A DNA stretch of 64,000 nt from Fischerella sp. PCC 9605 (GTDB taxonomy: Bacteria; Cyanobacteriota; Cyanobacteriia; Cyanobacteriales; Nostocaceae). A program made the position numbers and the translations under genes. Shown one piece after another: positions 16,874 through 26,601 of the stretch. The notes under the pieces were generated by a model. That model did not search any database. It was not told the origin of the DNA and saw only the letters and a list, made by a program, of their open reading frames with translations. How positions within the stretch are numbered: the first letter of the stretch is position 1; every line of letters starts with the position of its first letter. The DNA lies in contig NZ_KI912153.1 in the NCBI RefSeq assembly GCF_000517105.1, positions 109,559 through 173,558 of the forward strand, written 5' to 3'.

Positions 16874-18934
16874 ATGCAAAAATTAACGCGCTCTTTGATA
16901 AAACGCTATGGCGTTGCTATCTTAACAGTTTTACTAGCACTACTACTTACACAGTCGCTATGGCTACTGCATAGGTTTAGCGCTTACCCGCTATTTTTTG
17001 CCGCTGTTATGGTTAGCTCTTGGTATGGTGGTTTAGAACCAGGGCTACTGGCGACTGTTCTGTCTGCTTTAGCTTGTGCCTACTTCTTTTTACCTCCACT
17101 TTATTCACTGGCTGTGATTGGGTTCAACACAATCGGGCTGGTTCAGTTTGTCTTGGTGTCACTGCTAATCAGCATACTAAATCAGATGTTGCGTTCTGCC
17201 CAACTACGAGCCGAAATTAATGCACACCAAGCACAACGCAATTACGATGGTCTGCGTCAAAGTCAGGAAAAACTGCACCAAAGCGAACAACGTTACCGTT
17301 TGTTTGTGGAAGGAGTGAAAGAATATGCAATTTTTATGCTGGATGCGAACGGATTGTTTCTCAATTGGAATATTGGAGCAGAACGCATTTTAGGCTATCA
17401 AGAAGCAGAGATTATTGGTCGGCATTTCCGGCACATTTTTACACCAGAAGCAATTGAGCGCGGACGACCTGAGCAAGTACTGAGAACAGCGGTAACTGAA
17501 GGCTTTTCCAAGGAAAATCGCTGGCACATTCGTAAAGATGGCACACATTTCTGGGCGCACTGTGTCATCATACCTTTACGAGATAAAGACGGAAATCTGC
17601 GCGGCTTCTCAAAAATTATGCAAGACCTGACTGAAAGAAAACAGGCTGAGGAAGAACGCGAGCAACTACTACTGCGCGAACAAGCCGCACGCGCAGAAGC
17701 TGAAGCCGCAAACCGCTCAAAAGATGATTTCTTGGCAATAGTCTCTCATGAATTACGCACCCCTATGACCGCAATCCTGGGATGGGTTGGAATGTTGCAA
17801 ACAGGTAGGCTGGATGAGGATAGAGCAAAAGATGCGCTGGAGACGATTGAGCGCAATGCTAATTTGCAGATGCAACTAATTGAAGATCTACTTGATATTT
17901 CGCGCATTGTTCAAGGAAATCTCTCACTGAATTTTGGCAGAGTTAACTTGGTAGAAGCGATCGCCCAAGCTTTAGAAGTTGTACAACCAGTGGCAGATGC
18001 TAAATCTATTCAAATTGAATCGGCGCTTGATACCTCGCTAGAACCGATTTGGGGTGACTCAGACCGCTTGCAACAAGTCGTATTAAATCTGCTTTCCAAT
18101 GCAATTAAGTTTACACCCGACGGCGGACGGGTTGAGGTGGGGTTGTCAGTAGTGGGCAATGGGCAAGGGGCATCGGGCATCAGTAAGAAAACCAATTCCC
18201 AATCCCCTATTCCCTATGCCCAAATAACTGTCTGCGACACAGGTAAGGGTATCAGTCCTGAATTTCTGCCGTATGTTTTTGACCGCTTTCGTCAGGCAGA
18301 CAGCACGAGTACTCGGTCAAATAAAGGGTTAGGTTTAGGACTGGCGATCGCCCGTCATTTAGTAGAATTACACGGCGGCAGTATCGGTGTAGAGAGCGAG
18401 GGAATAGGGCAAGGAGCAACCTTTACAGTCAAGCTGCCGTTCACAGCCATTCCCCCGTCAGAAGATGCTCAGACAAACAATACAGACCAGATGCAACTGT
18501 CAACATTTAGGGAAGATACAGCACCATCAGACAATCCTCCAAAACTTGACGGCTTACGCCTGCTGATTGTGGACGACGAAGCGGACACGCGGAAGTGGAT
18601 TAGCATGGTACTGCAAGAGTGCGGAGCAGAAGTAATTGCCGTTGGCTCAACAGGTGAAGCACTAGCAGCGCTCGAACAATTTAAACCAGATGTGTTAGTC
18701 AGTGATATCAGTATGCCAGATGAGGACGGCTACACGCTTATCCGTAAAATTAGGGGGCTTGAACTGGAAATGGGTGGACGCATTCCCGCAGTTGCACTGA
18801 CGGGATATGCGAGGGTAGAAGATTACAGACAAGCTATTGCAGCAGGTTTCCAGCTACACGTCGCTAAACCAGTCAGAGCAGCCGAGTTGGTTGCAGTCGT
18901 TGCCAGCCTTGGCAAGATGTCTGGAAAACTTTGA
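16874..18934 (+). CDS. Hybrid histidine kinase (DUF4118-PAS-HisKA-HATPase-REC)
   Basis: A 686-residue membrane-bound hybrid sensor kinase. Residues ~10-110 form a KdpD-like DUF4118 helical bundle. A PAS domain spans ~137-255 (FVEGVKEYAIFMLD; GFSKIMQDLTERK). HisKA has its phospho-acceptor at H292 (VSHELRTPM). The ATPase carries NLLSNAIKFTP and DTGKGI, then GLGLGLAIARH. A C-terminal receiver has D611 (LVSDISMPDEDG). All key residues are present. The ATPase domain contains an extra ~25 residues (about 426-450) derived from a dispersed repeat, between its N-box and G1 box, where loop insertions may be tolerated. The signal and the partner regulator are unknown. Confidence 0.9.
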   Translation: MQKLTRSLIKRYGVAILTVLLALLLTQSLWLLHRFSAYPLFFAAVMVSSWYGGLEPGLLATVLSALACAYFFLPPLYSLAVIGFNTIGLVQFVLVSLLISILNQMLRSAQLRAEINAHQAQRNYDGLRQSQEKLHQSEQRYRLFVEGVKEYAIFMLDANGLFLNWNIGAERILGYQEAEIIGRHFRHIFTPEAIERGRPEQVLRTAVTEGFSKENRWHIRKDGTHFWAHCVIIPLRDKDGNLRGFSKIMQDLTERKQAEEEREQLLLREQAARAEAEAANRSKDDFLAIVSHELRTPMTAILGWVGMLQTGRLDEDRAKDALETIERNANLQMQLIEDLLDISRIVQGNLSLNFGRVNLVEAIAQALEVVQPVADAKSIQIESALDTSLEPIWGDSDRLQQVVLNLLSNAIKFTPDGGRVEVGLSVVGNGQGASGISKKTNSQSPIPYAQITVCDTGKGISPEFLPYVFDRFRQADSTSTRSNKGLGLGLAIARHLVELHGGSIGVESEGIGQGATFTVKLPFTAIPPSEDAQTNNTDQMQLSTFREDTAPSDNPPKLDGLRLLIVDDEADTRKWISMVLQECGAEVIAVGSTGEALAALEQFKPDVLVSDISMPDEDGYTLIRKIRGLELEMGGRIPAVALTGYARVEDYRQAIAAGFQLHVAKPVRAAELVAVVASLGKMSGKL
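18150..18222. repeat. Dispersed repeat inside the kinase gene
   Basis: AGTGGGCAATGGGCAAGGGG, then CATCGGGCATCAG, and the inverted counterpart CCAATTCCCAATCCCC plus TATTCCCTATGCCCA form a low-complexity palindromic repeat of the kind usually found between cyanobacterial genes. It is translated in frame. Confidence 0.6.
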
Positions 18935-19213
18935 GCAATTCTCTTGGCACATATCGAGGTCGATTATTGTAACCGTTTAGAACCAGCAAAAGCAATTTCC
19001 GTATGACAACATGATTCTCGCGATCGCACTCAAATCGTTACAAAAACTACTCCAAAAGATAGTGGAGAACTATCAGCACAGTTGCCAACGTGAAAGAGTC
19101 GTGGGATTGGAGAAAAAATTCAATTACCCGCTTTATGCTCATGAATTTAGGGTATCGGATGACGAAGCGTAACCACACTCAACAGAGGAATGTTTTGAAG
19201 AGAGAGGCTAACT

Positions 19214-19732
19214 ATGTTTTTAAGAACCTGGCGCTTCATTACGATCATCCTTACCGCACTCACGATGGGGATGGCATTCTGCCACACGTTGGAACTGCCA
19301 GCCAAGATGAGTTACAATGGGGCGCTCTGGACAACAGTCAACCAAAGCCTTTATAGGCAGTTCGGCTCATTCCCTGGCATATTCAGCGAAGTTGGCGCAA
19401 TCGTCGCTGCGATTTTTCTGACGTTCCTTGTCCGCAAACGCCGACCCGCTTTCTACTGGACGTTGACCGGAGCAATATTTCTAGCGTTAGCCCTCGTGGT
19501 CTGGTTTATGTTTGTTGCACCTATGAATGCAGAGTTTGCTCAATGGACTGTTGATTCCATTCCAGCAGACTGGACACGGGTGCGTAACCAGTGGGAATAT
19601 TCGCACGCATCTCGATTTGTTCTTCAGTTGATTGGAATGAGTACACTGTTGCTCTCTGTACTCGTTGAAACTCCGACAAATCGTTTCCGCGATCGCGTCA
19701 CCCCTGAAATTACACAACTAACCAAAGGTTGA
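19214..19732 (+). CDS. DUF1772 family membrane protein
   Basis: A 172-residue protein with four hydrophobic helices, matching DUF1772 (the anthrone-oxygenase-like family). It shows the conserved HTLELPAKM near the first helix and WTRVRNQWEYSHASRF before the last. Family members are small integral membrane proteins, a few with oxygenase roles in polyketide pathways, but no such pathway is present here. GAGAGAGGCTAACT precedes the ATG. The 280 bp upstream (18935-19213) show no other gene. Confidence 0.75.
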   Translation: MFLRTWRFITIILTALTMGMAFCHTLELPAKMSYNGALWTTVNQSLYRQFGSFPGIFSEVGAIVAAIFLTFLVRKRRPAFYWTLTGAIFLALALVVWFMFVAPMNAEFAQWTVDSIPADWTRVRNQWEYSHASRFVLQLIGMSTLLLSVLVETPTNRFRDRVTPEITQLTKG

Positions 19733-19764
19733 GGCCAAATGAGCAATTTTGGCAACATGCTCAA

Positions 19765-19799
19765 TGCTCCACAACTTTTCCACTTTTTAGAGATATCTT
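19765..19799 (+). promoter_or_regulatory. TTTTCCAC direct-repeat promoter, site 5
   Basis: Plus strand: TGCTCCAC, three bases, TTTTCCAC ending at 19783, ten bases, TATCTT (19794-19799). It drives towards the SLH-FAS1 gene at 20087 with a ~280-base leader. Homology with site 6 extends about 35 bases past the box (AGAAGCAGTT). The rest of the 355-bp gap is AT-rich with no gene. Confidence 0.75.
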
Positions 19800-20086
19800 C
19801 AAACTAGAAGCAGTTCAATAACTGAACTAGCGTTCAACAACTTAACCTCAACATCCTTGTTTAACTAACTTTTAGGTGTTGCACATTTGAAATGATTTAG
19901 AAAGAAAAATACAGCATTAAATCATTTTTTGATTGTGTAATGCCTATTTCTTCTCATTAAGTTGGGAAAACTCAGAGGTTATTTGCTTTTGCTGAGTTTC
20001 TACGTTTGTTGTTTTCAAATTATCTTTTTACTTTTTCTTGGGTAAACCTGTCTAAAATCTAACCCCACATTTGGAGGATATTTTCA

Positions 20087-21421
20087 ATGTTTAGGTTCTT
20101 ACGTTGGTCATCAGGTAGCGCTGCTTTACTCTCTGTTACTATGACAGTCAGTGCGATCGCTCCTGTAGTGATTTCTGCTCCCGCCGTTGCTCAAACGACT
20201 TCTCCATCTCCAAGTCCTGGTGCAGAGGTCAACTTTTCTGATGTTGCAGATGATTTTTGGGCACGACCATTTATTCAAGCTCTAGCTCAGAGAAACATCA
20301 TTACAGGCTTTCCCAATGGGACTTTTAGACCACAGCAGCCTGTAGAACGTGCAGAATTTGCTGCAATGATTGCCAAAGCTTTTGAGCAGGAGCAAGTTCG
20401 ACAGTTAGCTGAACCTGGATTTAGAGATGTTCCTGATGATTACTGGGCGGCTTCTGAAATAGAAGAAGCCTTTCAAACAGGATTTATGGTAGGCTACGGC
20501 GGCACATTGTTTCTCCCAGAGCAACCCATTCCCAGAGCGCAAGCGATAACTGCTTTAGCAAATGGTTTGCGTTTATCTGCTGATGGTACGCCGGCAGAGA
20601 TTCTTAGAGGTTACTACCAAGATGCTGGATGGATACCTGCCTATGCCATCAATCCTATAGCGGCTGCCACACAAGCAAATATTGTGGTCAACTACCCAAA
20701 TATACGAACTCTCAATCCGCTCCAAAATCTCACCCGTGCGGAAGCAGCAGCACTTTTGTATCAAGCCTTGGTACGGCAAGGAAAACTAGAACCACTTGCT
20801 AACAATGTTGCGGCTACTAATTATATTGTGGGTCGCAATAATGCGGTCAGCCAAACCACTTCCACGACTACATCTACCTCAGATAATCGTGGTTCCACTA
20901 GCACAACCACTTCAACAACTACAGCTACCTCAGATACTCGTGATTCAACTAACACAACCACTTCAACGACTTCCACAACAGAGCCTGGTGACATTTATGC
21001 TCTGTCTACATTGAACTTTACAACATTGAGTTCTGCATTGAAAACAGCAGGTTTAGCAGACACTCTCAAAGGCAAAGGCCCTTATACAGTTTTCGCTCCA
21101 ACCGATGAAGCGTTTGCTGCTTTACCTAAAGAGACTCTGAATCAATTGTTACAACCTGAGAATCGAGAAACGCTGGCTAGGATATTGAGATACCATGTGG
21201 TGTCTGGTGAACTCACTAGCAATGAACTCAAGCGTGGAGAATTGAAAACGCTCGCCGAAAGACCTGTCAATATTCAAATTAATCCTGGTACTAATCAACA
21301 AATCGCGGTGAACGATGCCAGTGTGACTCAGCCGAATATCCAAGCAAGTAACGGCGTTATCCATGCGATTAATGAAGTTTTAATACCACCTGACATCAAC
21401 CTGAGTCAGTTAGAGAAGTAA
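20087..21421 (+). CDS. Envelope protein with SLH repeats and a fasciclin domain
   Basis: A 444-residue exported protein. The signal peptide ends near AVAQ. Three S-layer-homology-type segments follow (FSDVADDFWARPFIQALAQR; FRDVPDDYWAASEIEEAFQ; YAINPIAAATQANIVVNYP), then a Ser/Thr-rich linker with repeated TTTST units (about residues 255-300), and a C-terminal fasciclin/FAS1 domain (TVFAPTDEAFAALP, YHVVSGELTS, NGVIHAINEVLIPP). SLH regions bind cell-wall polymers and FAS1 domains mediate adhesion, so this is probably a surface adhesin. GGAGGATATTTTCA precedes the ATG. It shares its SLH layout with the gene at 37534. Confidence 0.9.
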   Translation: MFRFLRWSSGSAALLSVTMTVSAIAPVVISAPAVAQTTSPSPSPGAEVNFSDVADDFWARPFIQALAQRNIITGFPNGTFRPQQPVERAEFAAMIAKAFEQEQVRQLAEPGFRDVPDDYWAASEIEEAFQTGFMVGYGGTLFLPEQPIPRAQAITALANGLRLSADGTPAEILRGYYQDAGWIPAYAINPIAAATQANIVVNYPNIRTLNPLQNLTRAEAAALLYQALVRQGKLEPLANNVAATNYIVGRNNAVSQTTSTTTSTSDNRGSTSTTTSTTTATSDTRDSTNTTTSTTSTTEPGDIYALSTLNFTTLSSALKTAGLADTLKGKGPYTVFAPTDEAFAALPKETLNQLLQPENRETLARILRYHVVSGELTSNELKRGELKTLAERPVNIQINPGTNQQIAVNDASVTQPNIQASNGVIHAINEVLIPPDINLSQLEK

Positions 21422-21483
21422 CTGCACTGTGTTTGGTTGGATTGCTTGGCAACACCTTATTTCTTCATGTTGGGAGTTTGTCT

Positions 21484-22113
21484 ATGAATAGTATTTGGTT
21501 ACAGCGACTTTCTGCGTCGCTGATTTTCTCCATTATTGCAATGCGAGTAAGTGGATTATCTGCACAAGCACAAACTGTACCGACTCCCGGTACAATTTCA
21601 ACTACTGCTGCTGATTTGATTCCTAAACCAGCAAAGCCTGCTTCTAAAACCTCTGCCGCTGAGGTGGCGCAAGTAGATGTTGATCCAGGTCAAGCTACTC
21701 GTGGTGGCTCCAGCTATATCGGAATTGCTGGTAACGTTGGTCTAGGTGGTGACTCAGCTCTAAGTGAAGGTAGCTTCATGGTGATTAGCAAAATTGGGCT
21801 GACACGTACCATATCTGTACGACCGTCTGTGGCGATCGCAGACGACCCTGTTGTTCTGGTTCCTCTCACTTATGACTTTAACTTTCGGACAGCGGACGCC
21901 TTTGAAGAAACATTCTCTCTAGCACCATATGTCGGAGCGGGTGTAGCGATTGAATAGCGCGATGATGCAGAAGTTGGCTTGCTGTTATCTGGTGGTTTAG
22001 ATGTGCCTTTAAACGACAACTTCACGGCAACAGCAGGGGTGAATGCGGCGTTTTTAGATGAAACGGATGTGGGACTGATGATAGGAGTTGGCTACAACTT
22101 CACTGGATTGTAA
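21484..22113 (+). pseudogene. Outer-membrane beta-barrel-like protein with an in-frame TAG
   Basis: From the ATG at 21484 (GGAG eleven bases upstream) a signal peptide (cleavage near AQAQ) leads to a glycine-rich beta-strand region (GSSYIGIAGNVGLGG; SEGSFMVISKIGLTRTISVRP; YDFNF). At 21955-21957, after VGAGVAIE, the frame meets TAG. The same frame is open directly afterwards (RDDAEVGLLLSGGLDVPLND) and ends GVGYNFTGL at 22113, an aromatic C-terminus typical of outer-membrane barrels. The stop would remove about 51 residues and the final strands, so the truncated protein probably cannot fold. The exact function is unknown. Confidence 0.75.
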
Positions 22114-22281
22114 CAACCTAATCATTTGGGATAAAAAGTTTTTCCCTTTTGGTGGAAAATTATAGATTTCTGATTCCCATAACCCAAAAACAAACTGTTG
22201 AGCAAACTTTAAAAATTATTCCCCCAGCTAGAGACAAAACTCTCCTGTAATGCAATTCCGGGTTAGCGATAGGAGGATATT

Positions 22282-23571
22282 ATGCGTCAACTGATTGTCC
22301 AAGTACCGCGCGGACAGGGAAAAGAGGTTCTTGACATTGCTCAGTCTCTTCAGGGGGTGAATCTTGCTCAGTTGGAGGCAAAAGGCAGTGAGGAATTTAG
22401 TGACTTGGTGCTGATTTACGTGTCCAATCGACAAGTAGAGGAACTGTTTGCAAAACTCGAAGACTTACCTAATGTAAACATCACGCTGCTACCAACGGGA
22501 GTTATAACTCTGCACCCTCCAGTGAAGGAAGTACCCCAGCAAGTAGTGAATGTGGAAGAACGCAGCCCGATAGAGATTTTTCTCGGTGGTCTGCAAAGTG
22601 TTGGCTCTTGGCGGGGTTTTCTGGGGTATGCAGCTTCTTCGGGTTTTGTCGTCTGGATTGGCTTGTATACAAACACAAGTTATCTGCTGGTAGCAGCGAT
22701 GCTGATTGCGCCATTTGCAGGCCCGGCAATGAATGTCGCAATTGCAACCGCAAGAGGCGATCGCCAACTCCTCTGGCGTAGTATAGTACGTTATTTTGCG
22801 GCATTGGCGGTGACAATCGCAGTTGCAGGAGCTTTGAGTTTAATTTTACGGCAGGATATTGCCACTAGCCTGATGATTGACCGCAGCCAAGTTTCCTCGG
22901 TAGCTGTATTATTGCCTTTGGCAGCTGGGGCGGCGGGAGCGTTAAACCTGGTTCAATCAGATCGCAGTAGTTTGGTATCTGGAGCAGCAACCGGAATGCT
23001 GGTTGCTGCTTCTTTGGCTCCACCAGCCGGAATTGTCGGTATGGCAGGTGCGATGGGTAGGTGGGATTTAGTGATTGATGCCTTGTTTCTCCTGTTTCTG
23101 CAATTGGCAGGAATTAATTTAACGGCGGCGTTGTTGTTCCGGCTGTTTGGTTTGTCTGCACGAGGGGCACGTTATACAAGGGGTAAACCTTGGGTGTTTC
23201 CTGTGGCGTTGGCGTTCACTGTGGCAGTATTGGCTGGCTTGCTAACTTGGCAGTTTGTCAATCCCCCAAATTTGCAACGCTCCTCTCTTGCTCAAAGAGC
23301 TAATGCAGAAATTGCCAATGTGGTTAATGAAAATCGTTTGGTTGAACTGGTAGAGGCGAATGTTCGCTTTACCCGTGCCAATATCAAAGGTCAGAATACA
23401 TTGCTTGGTGTGGTTTACGTTCAACGTCGAGCAGGTATCACTAGACCCTCCGAGGAAATTCGCTCCAGTCTGACTCAAGCGATACAAACTCATCTACTGC
23501 AACAAGGCTTTAATGTGACACCTCTGGTTGATGTTAGCGTGCTTGAGGCTCCACGGCAAAGTGAGGGATGA
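22282..23571 (+). CDS. DUF389 family membrane protein
   Basis: A 429-residue protein: a cytosolic N-terminal ferredoxin-like part (MRQLIVQVPRGQGKEVLDIA), then a DUF389/TIGR00341 core of six or so helices (LLVAAMLIAPFAGPAMNVAI; GAATGMLVAASLAPPAGIVG), and a C-terminal alpha/beta tail (SSLTQAIQTHLLQQGFNVTP). The family's transport or signalling role is not established. TAGGAGG lies upstream of the ATG. The next gene starts three bases after the stop, so the two form an operon. A deleted copy of the same family remains at 36899-37104. Confidence 0.85.
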   Translation: MRQLIVQVPRGQGKEVLDIAQSLQGVNLAQLEAKGSEEFSDLVLIYVSNRQVEELFAKLEDLPNVNITLLPTGVITLHPPVKEVPQQVVNVEERSPIEIFLGGLQSVGSWRGFLGYAASSGFVVWIGLYTNTSYLLVAAMLIAPFAGPAMNVAIATARGDRQLLWRSIVRYFAALAVTIAVAGALSLILRQDIATSLMIDRSQVSSVAVLLPLAAGAAGALNLVQSDRSSLVSGAATGMLVAASLAPPAGIVGMAGAMGRWDLVIDALFLLFLQLAGINLTAALLFRLFGLSARGARYTRGKPWVFPVALAFTVAVLAGLLTWQFVNPPNLQRSSLAQRANAEIANVVNENRLVELVEANVRFTRANIKGQNTLLGVVYVQRRAGITRPSEEIRSSLTQAIQTHLLQQGFNVTPLVDVSVLEAPRQSEG

Positions 23572-23574
23572 GAT

Positions 23575-24438
23575 ATGAAAAGTATAAAAATAAACTTATT
23601 GATTTTGGCATTGGTAGCAGCTGCGAGCGTGATTTTGATCTCAACAACTGCTCTAGCACAAACTGATGTCAACATCAATAACAATAATATCATCCGGTTT
23701 GGGGATGATGCGATCGTGCCTCCTAAACAGGTTGTGGAAAATGTCCACGCGATCGGCGGTGATGTGATGATTCAAGAAGGAGCAAGAGTTACCCAAACTG
23801 CGATCGCTGTTGACGGAGACGTGATTTTAGAAAAGGGTGCTCGTGTTGATGGTGATGCTTACGCAGTGGGAGGAGAAATTATCATAGAACCGGGAGCTAC
23901 TATTGGCGGTGCTTCAGGCACAGTCTTAGAGAATGGTAGATGGGGGATGTATGGTAGGACGAGGGGAACTAGGAGCTTTACCGTTCGCTATCTATTAAAT
24001 AGCGCTTTTCATCTTTTCAACGTACTGATCGGAACTATTATTGGTGTTTTAATCTTAGTTTGGCGACCAAATTTTTTGCTCAACTTGGCAGCGACTATTA
24101 ATCAATATCCCCTACAAAGTGTGTTATGGGGTTTAGGTGGATTGTTTGCTGTCATTTTACTAGCAGTAAGCTTAATTGGAATACCGTTATTACCCCTAGT
24201 TGGTTTAGTAGTTGCCGTTACAGTTATACTTGGAACTCTTGGAGTTACTCTTTGGGTTGGGCAAAGAGCTTCCACTTCTGCGGAGCGATCGCCCATGCAA
24301 TAATTTCTCATTGGTGTGCTGATTTTAACTTTAATCGGTTTGATTCCGGTACTGGGAGGGCTGGTGTTGTCAGTAGTGAATATTTTTGGCTTTGGTGCAT
24401 TACTGCTATGGTTGTTCAATAAAAGGCGTTTGGCGTAG
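23575..24438 (+). pseudogene. Polymer-forming (bactofilin-like) membrane protein with an in-frame TAA
   Basis: A signal sequence (cleavage near LAQT) is followed by a short repeated beta-solenoid (VHAIGGDVMIQEGARV; IAVDGDVILEKGARVDG; YAVGGEIIIEPGATIGG) like that of bactofilin/polymer-forming domains, then membrane helices. At 24301-24303 a TAA interrupts the frame after RSPMQ. The frame stays open for 44 further codons (FLIGVLILTLIGLIPVLGG to LFNKRRLA), which form the expected last helices. A CAA-to-TAA change would explain this. It is coupled to the DUF389 gene. A truncated product retains the solenoid and some of the helices and could be partly active. Confidence 0.75.
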
Positions 24439-24512
24439 CTGTGCCGCAGGCATTCGTAAATCTGGGACTAACACCAGTTTTACAACATAAGTATTTTGGC
24501 TGTATTACTCAA

Positions 24513-24547
24513 TAATCCACCAGTTTTCCACTTTTTATAGATATATT
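24513..24547 (+). promoter_or_regulatory. TTTTCCAC direct-repeat promoter, site 6
   Basis: Plus strand: TAATCCAC, CAG, TTTTCCAC ending at 24531, ten bases, TATATT (24542-24547). It faces the 116-residue gene at 24695 (leader about 140 bases). The downstream sequence is homologous to site 5. Confidence 0.75.
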
Positions 24548-24694
24548 TAACAAATTAGAAGCAGTTGAGTAATTTTACTGAGGTTTATCAAATTAACCTC
24601 AATACTGTTTTTCACCAGTTGCTAGTTGTTACACACTTAATAGGCAGAAACATAGTTTTTCTGTCAAAGTTTTAGCTTCAGGATAAATGCTCTC

Positions 24695-25045
24695 ATGGTA
24701 AAAATTATCCAGAATAATTGCAATTCTTTTCCAAAGTTTGGGAAAGATGCTCCTTGGTTGTGGCGTCCAAATTTCCAAGATATAAATTCAGATCTGTTGG
24801 CTGTTTGTCTGCTAGAAGATGAATTAAATAAACGCTACACAATGCTTAAAAGTGTAAAGGTTTTAAATATTGACAACTACAACAGTATAGCCGCTGAACC
24901 AATACCTCATATTGCTGTAGTATTCAAAAATAGTAATGATTTAATAGGAGATAAAGAGCTTAAATCCCTATTTGAATCTACTTGTCAGCGGATAGTTGCA
25001 ATGGGTAAGGCTGTCGGAATCTACTTAGTTTTTGGTCTGATCTAG
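24695..25045 (+). CDS. Small soluble protein of unknown function
   Basis: A 116-residue protein, MVKIIQNNCNSFPKFGKDAP onward, ending GKAVGIYLVFGLI. The order of predicted strands and helices suggests a compact alpha/beta domain. There is no signal, membrane segment or known motif, and I do not recognise the family. The ribosome-binding site is weak (AGGA 12 bases upstream). Expression under promoter site 6 is the best evidence that it is a genuine member of the island. Confidence 0.55.
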   Translation: MVKIIQNNCNSFPKFGKDAPWLWRPNFQDINSDLLAVCLLEDELNKRYTMLKSVKVLNIDNYNSIAAEPIPHIAVVFKNSNDLIGDKELKSLFESTCQRIVAMGKAVGIYLVFGLI

Positions 25046-25143
25046 AGCCTCGTTGAAACTAGAGTTGATGTCACTCACAATGAGCGATCGCAGAGTCAAT
25101 GCTATTACTATTGCTGTACAGAAAACAATAAACAGGTGTATTT

Positions 25144-25821
25144 ATGACTGTAACGACAGAGGAGAAACTTAAAACTATAGTCATGGATAAACTTTGGTGG
25201 GACAAGCGTGTGAACGCAGCTGAAGTTAATGTAATAGTTAAGAATGGCAAAATAACCCTCAAAGGTAAAGTGTCAAACTACAGAGCAAAACGTATCGCCG
25301 AGGACGATGTGAAAGAAGTTGCAGGAAAAATTGAGATAGATAATCAACTACAGGTGCATTATCCACCGATGACTACTCTCCCTACAGATGAAGAAATCGC
25401 ATCAAATGTGACGAATGCTCTGACTGAGAATCCTGAAATTGATGCTAGTAAGATTAATGTCAGCGTTATTGGGGGTTTTCTAATTCTCCAAGGCATAGTA
25501 GATGCTTTTTGGAAGAAATTTCAGGCACAAAAAATTGCCTACGGGATCGCTGGGGTTATTGATGTTGTTAATGAACTAGCGGTTGTACCTACTAAGGAAG
25601 CTCAAGATGAGGAGATTGCAAAATGTATTGGGAATGCCTTGGAAAACAACATGGATGTAGAAACTGGGGATGTAAACGTAATAGTAGAGAATGGTAGAGT
25701 TTCCCTGACAGGTTTTGTTTCTAATTGGGCAGCGTGGCGAGCAGTGCATAACATAGTTTCCTGTACCACAGGAGTCATTATGGTAGTAGATAAGCTTGTG
25801 ATTCGACAGATAATTGAATAG
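25144..25821 (+). CDS. Triple BON-domain protein
   Basis: A 225-residue protein built of three BON domains of ~65 residues, each with an N-terminal helix (DEEIASNVTNALTEN; DEEIAKCIGNALENN) and the VNVxVxxGxxxLxGxV pattern (INVSVIGGFLILQGIV; VNVIVENGRVSLTGFV). BON domains bind phospholipid membranes, as in OsmY. No signal peptide is visible, so a cytosolic membrane-surface role is likely. OsmY-type proteins are osmotic-stress proteins, consistent with the neighbourhood. No direct-repeat promoter lies in front of it. Confidence 0.85.
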   Translation: MTVTTEEKLKTIVMDKLWWDKRVNAAEVNVIVKNGKITLKGKVSNYRAKRIAEDDVKEVAGKIEIDNQLQVHYPPMTTLPTDEEIASNVTNALTENPEIDASKINVSVIGGFLILQGIVDAFWKKFQAQKIAYGIAGVIDVVNELAVVPTKEAQDEEIAKCIGNALENNMDVETGDVNVIVENGRVSLTGFVSNWAAWRAVHNIVSCTTGVIMVVDKLVIRQIIE

Positions 25822-25890
25822 ACACTCTAACCTTAAACAGAGTATATTGTTAATTGGTTTTTCTACGATTGATTTCCAAGACCAGAATTA

Positions 25891-26349
25891 TCAATTTATC
25901 CTTGCTTCAATACTGCCTTGATTGTTCGCCAGTTGATTAGAAAGCCACCCTGCAAATTGTGCTTCATATTCATTAGCCTCTTTTTCCAGTTTATTCTTTT
26001 CGTACCTCTGACCAGCCTTTTTAAACTCTCTAAAATAATAGTATCCAAACTTATCTGCCCCACCTAATTGCTCACACTGCCTAGAGTGTGTAAGCTCATG
26101 AGCTAACAGTTTAAGCTGATAAAAATCATCCAGTTTGTATGAATCTTTAACATAAATACGTTTGCAATAGGTTTGAGCAATAGAATCAACCTGACCAATA
26201 TCTATTTTGAAATCAGCATACAACCAATCATCCATCAATTGAGCATTATAGACGATTGCAACACGGTCAACTAAATCTCCAAAATAGGTTCGCAAATATC
26301 GCTTCTGTGTCTTGTCTAAGTATTGACTAGTAGCATTGCTAGTACGCAT
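25891..26349 (-). CDS. DUF4157-like putative metallopeptidase domain protein
   Basis: A 152-residue frame containing HELTHSRQCEQLGG, an HExxH-type zinc site in the DUF4157 context, and a conserved KFGYYYF block, with a helical acidic/basic tail. The annotated ATG at 26349 is uncertain. The same frame stays open upstream to about 26560 and encodes plausible protein (KTCNWADINC; KELTEEAWGQAGAIAYPAA) but has no start codon. In the next frame an ATG at 26549, followed by six A, would give a signal-peptide start, MKKIIHLSLISILIALNIVG, if the A-run were one base longer. The real gene probably starts there and is frameshifted. Confidence 0.55.
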   Translation of the reverse strand: MRTSNATSQYLDKTQKRYLRTYFGDLVDRVAIVYNAQLMDDWLYADFKIDIGQVDSIAQTYCKRIYVKDSYKLDDFYQLKLLAHELTHSRQCEQLGGADKFGYYYFREFKKAGQRYEKNKLEKEANEYEAQFAGWLSNQLANNQGSIEARIN

Positions 26350-26601
26350 CCATCGATCTGCTGCTGGATATGCTATTGCACCTGCCTGACCCCATGCTTC
26401 TTCAGTAAGCTCCTTGATATACGAATGACAATTAATGTCTGCCCAATTACAGGTTTTAGCATAAAATGATTGAAGCTTTAAACCCTCAAAACCTACTATA
26501 TTTAATGCTATTAAAATGCTAATTAAACTTAAGTGAATGATTTTTTCATAACATTGTGATTGATTTGTTTTAAACCTTGTGTAAACCTCCTATTTAGAAC
26601 T

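Noticed and set aside
19090-19356. Open frame of 88 codons ahead of the DUF1772 gene
   Set aside because: It overlaps the well-supported DUF1772 start, has no ribosome-binding site and no plausible protein features.
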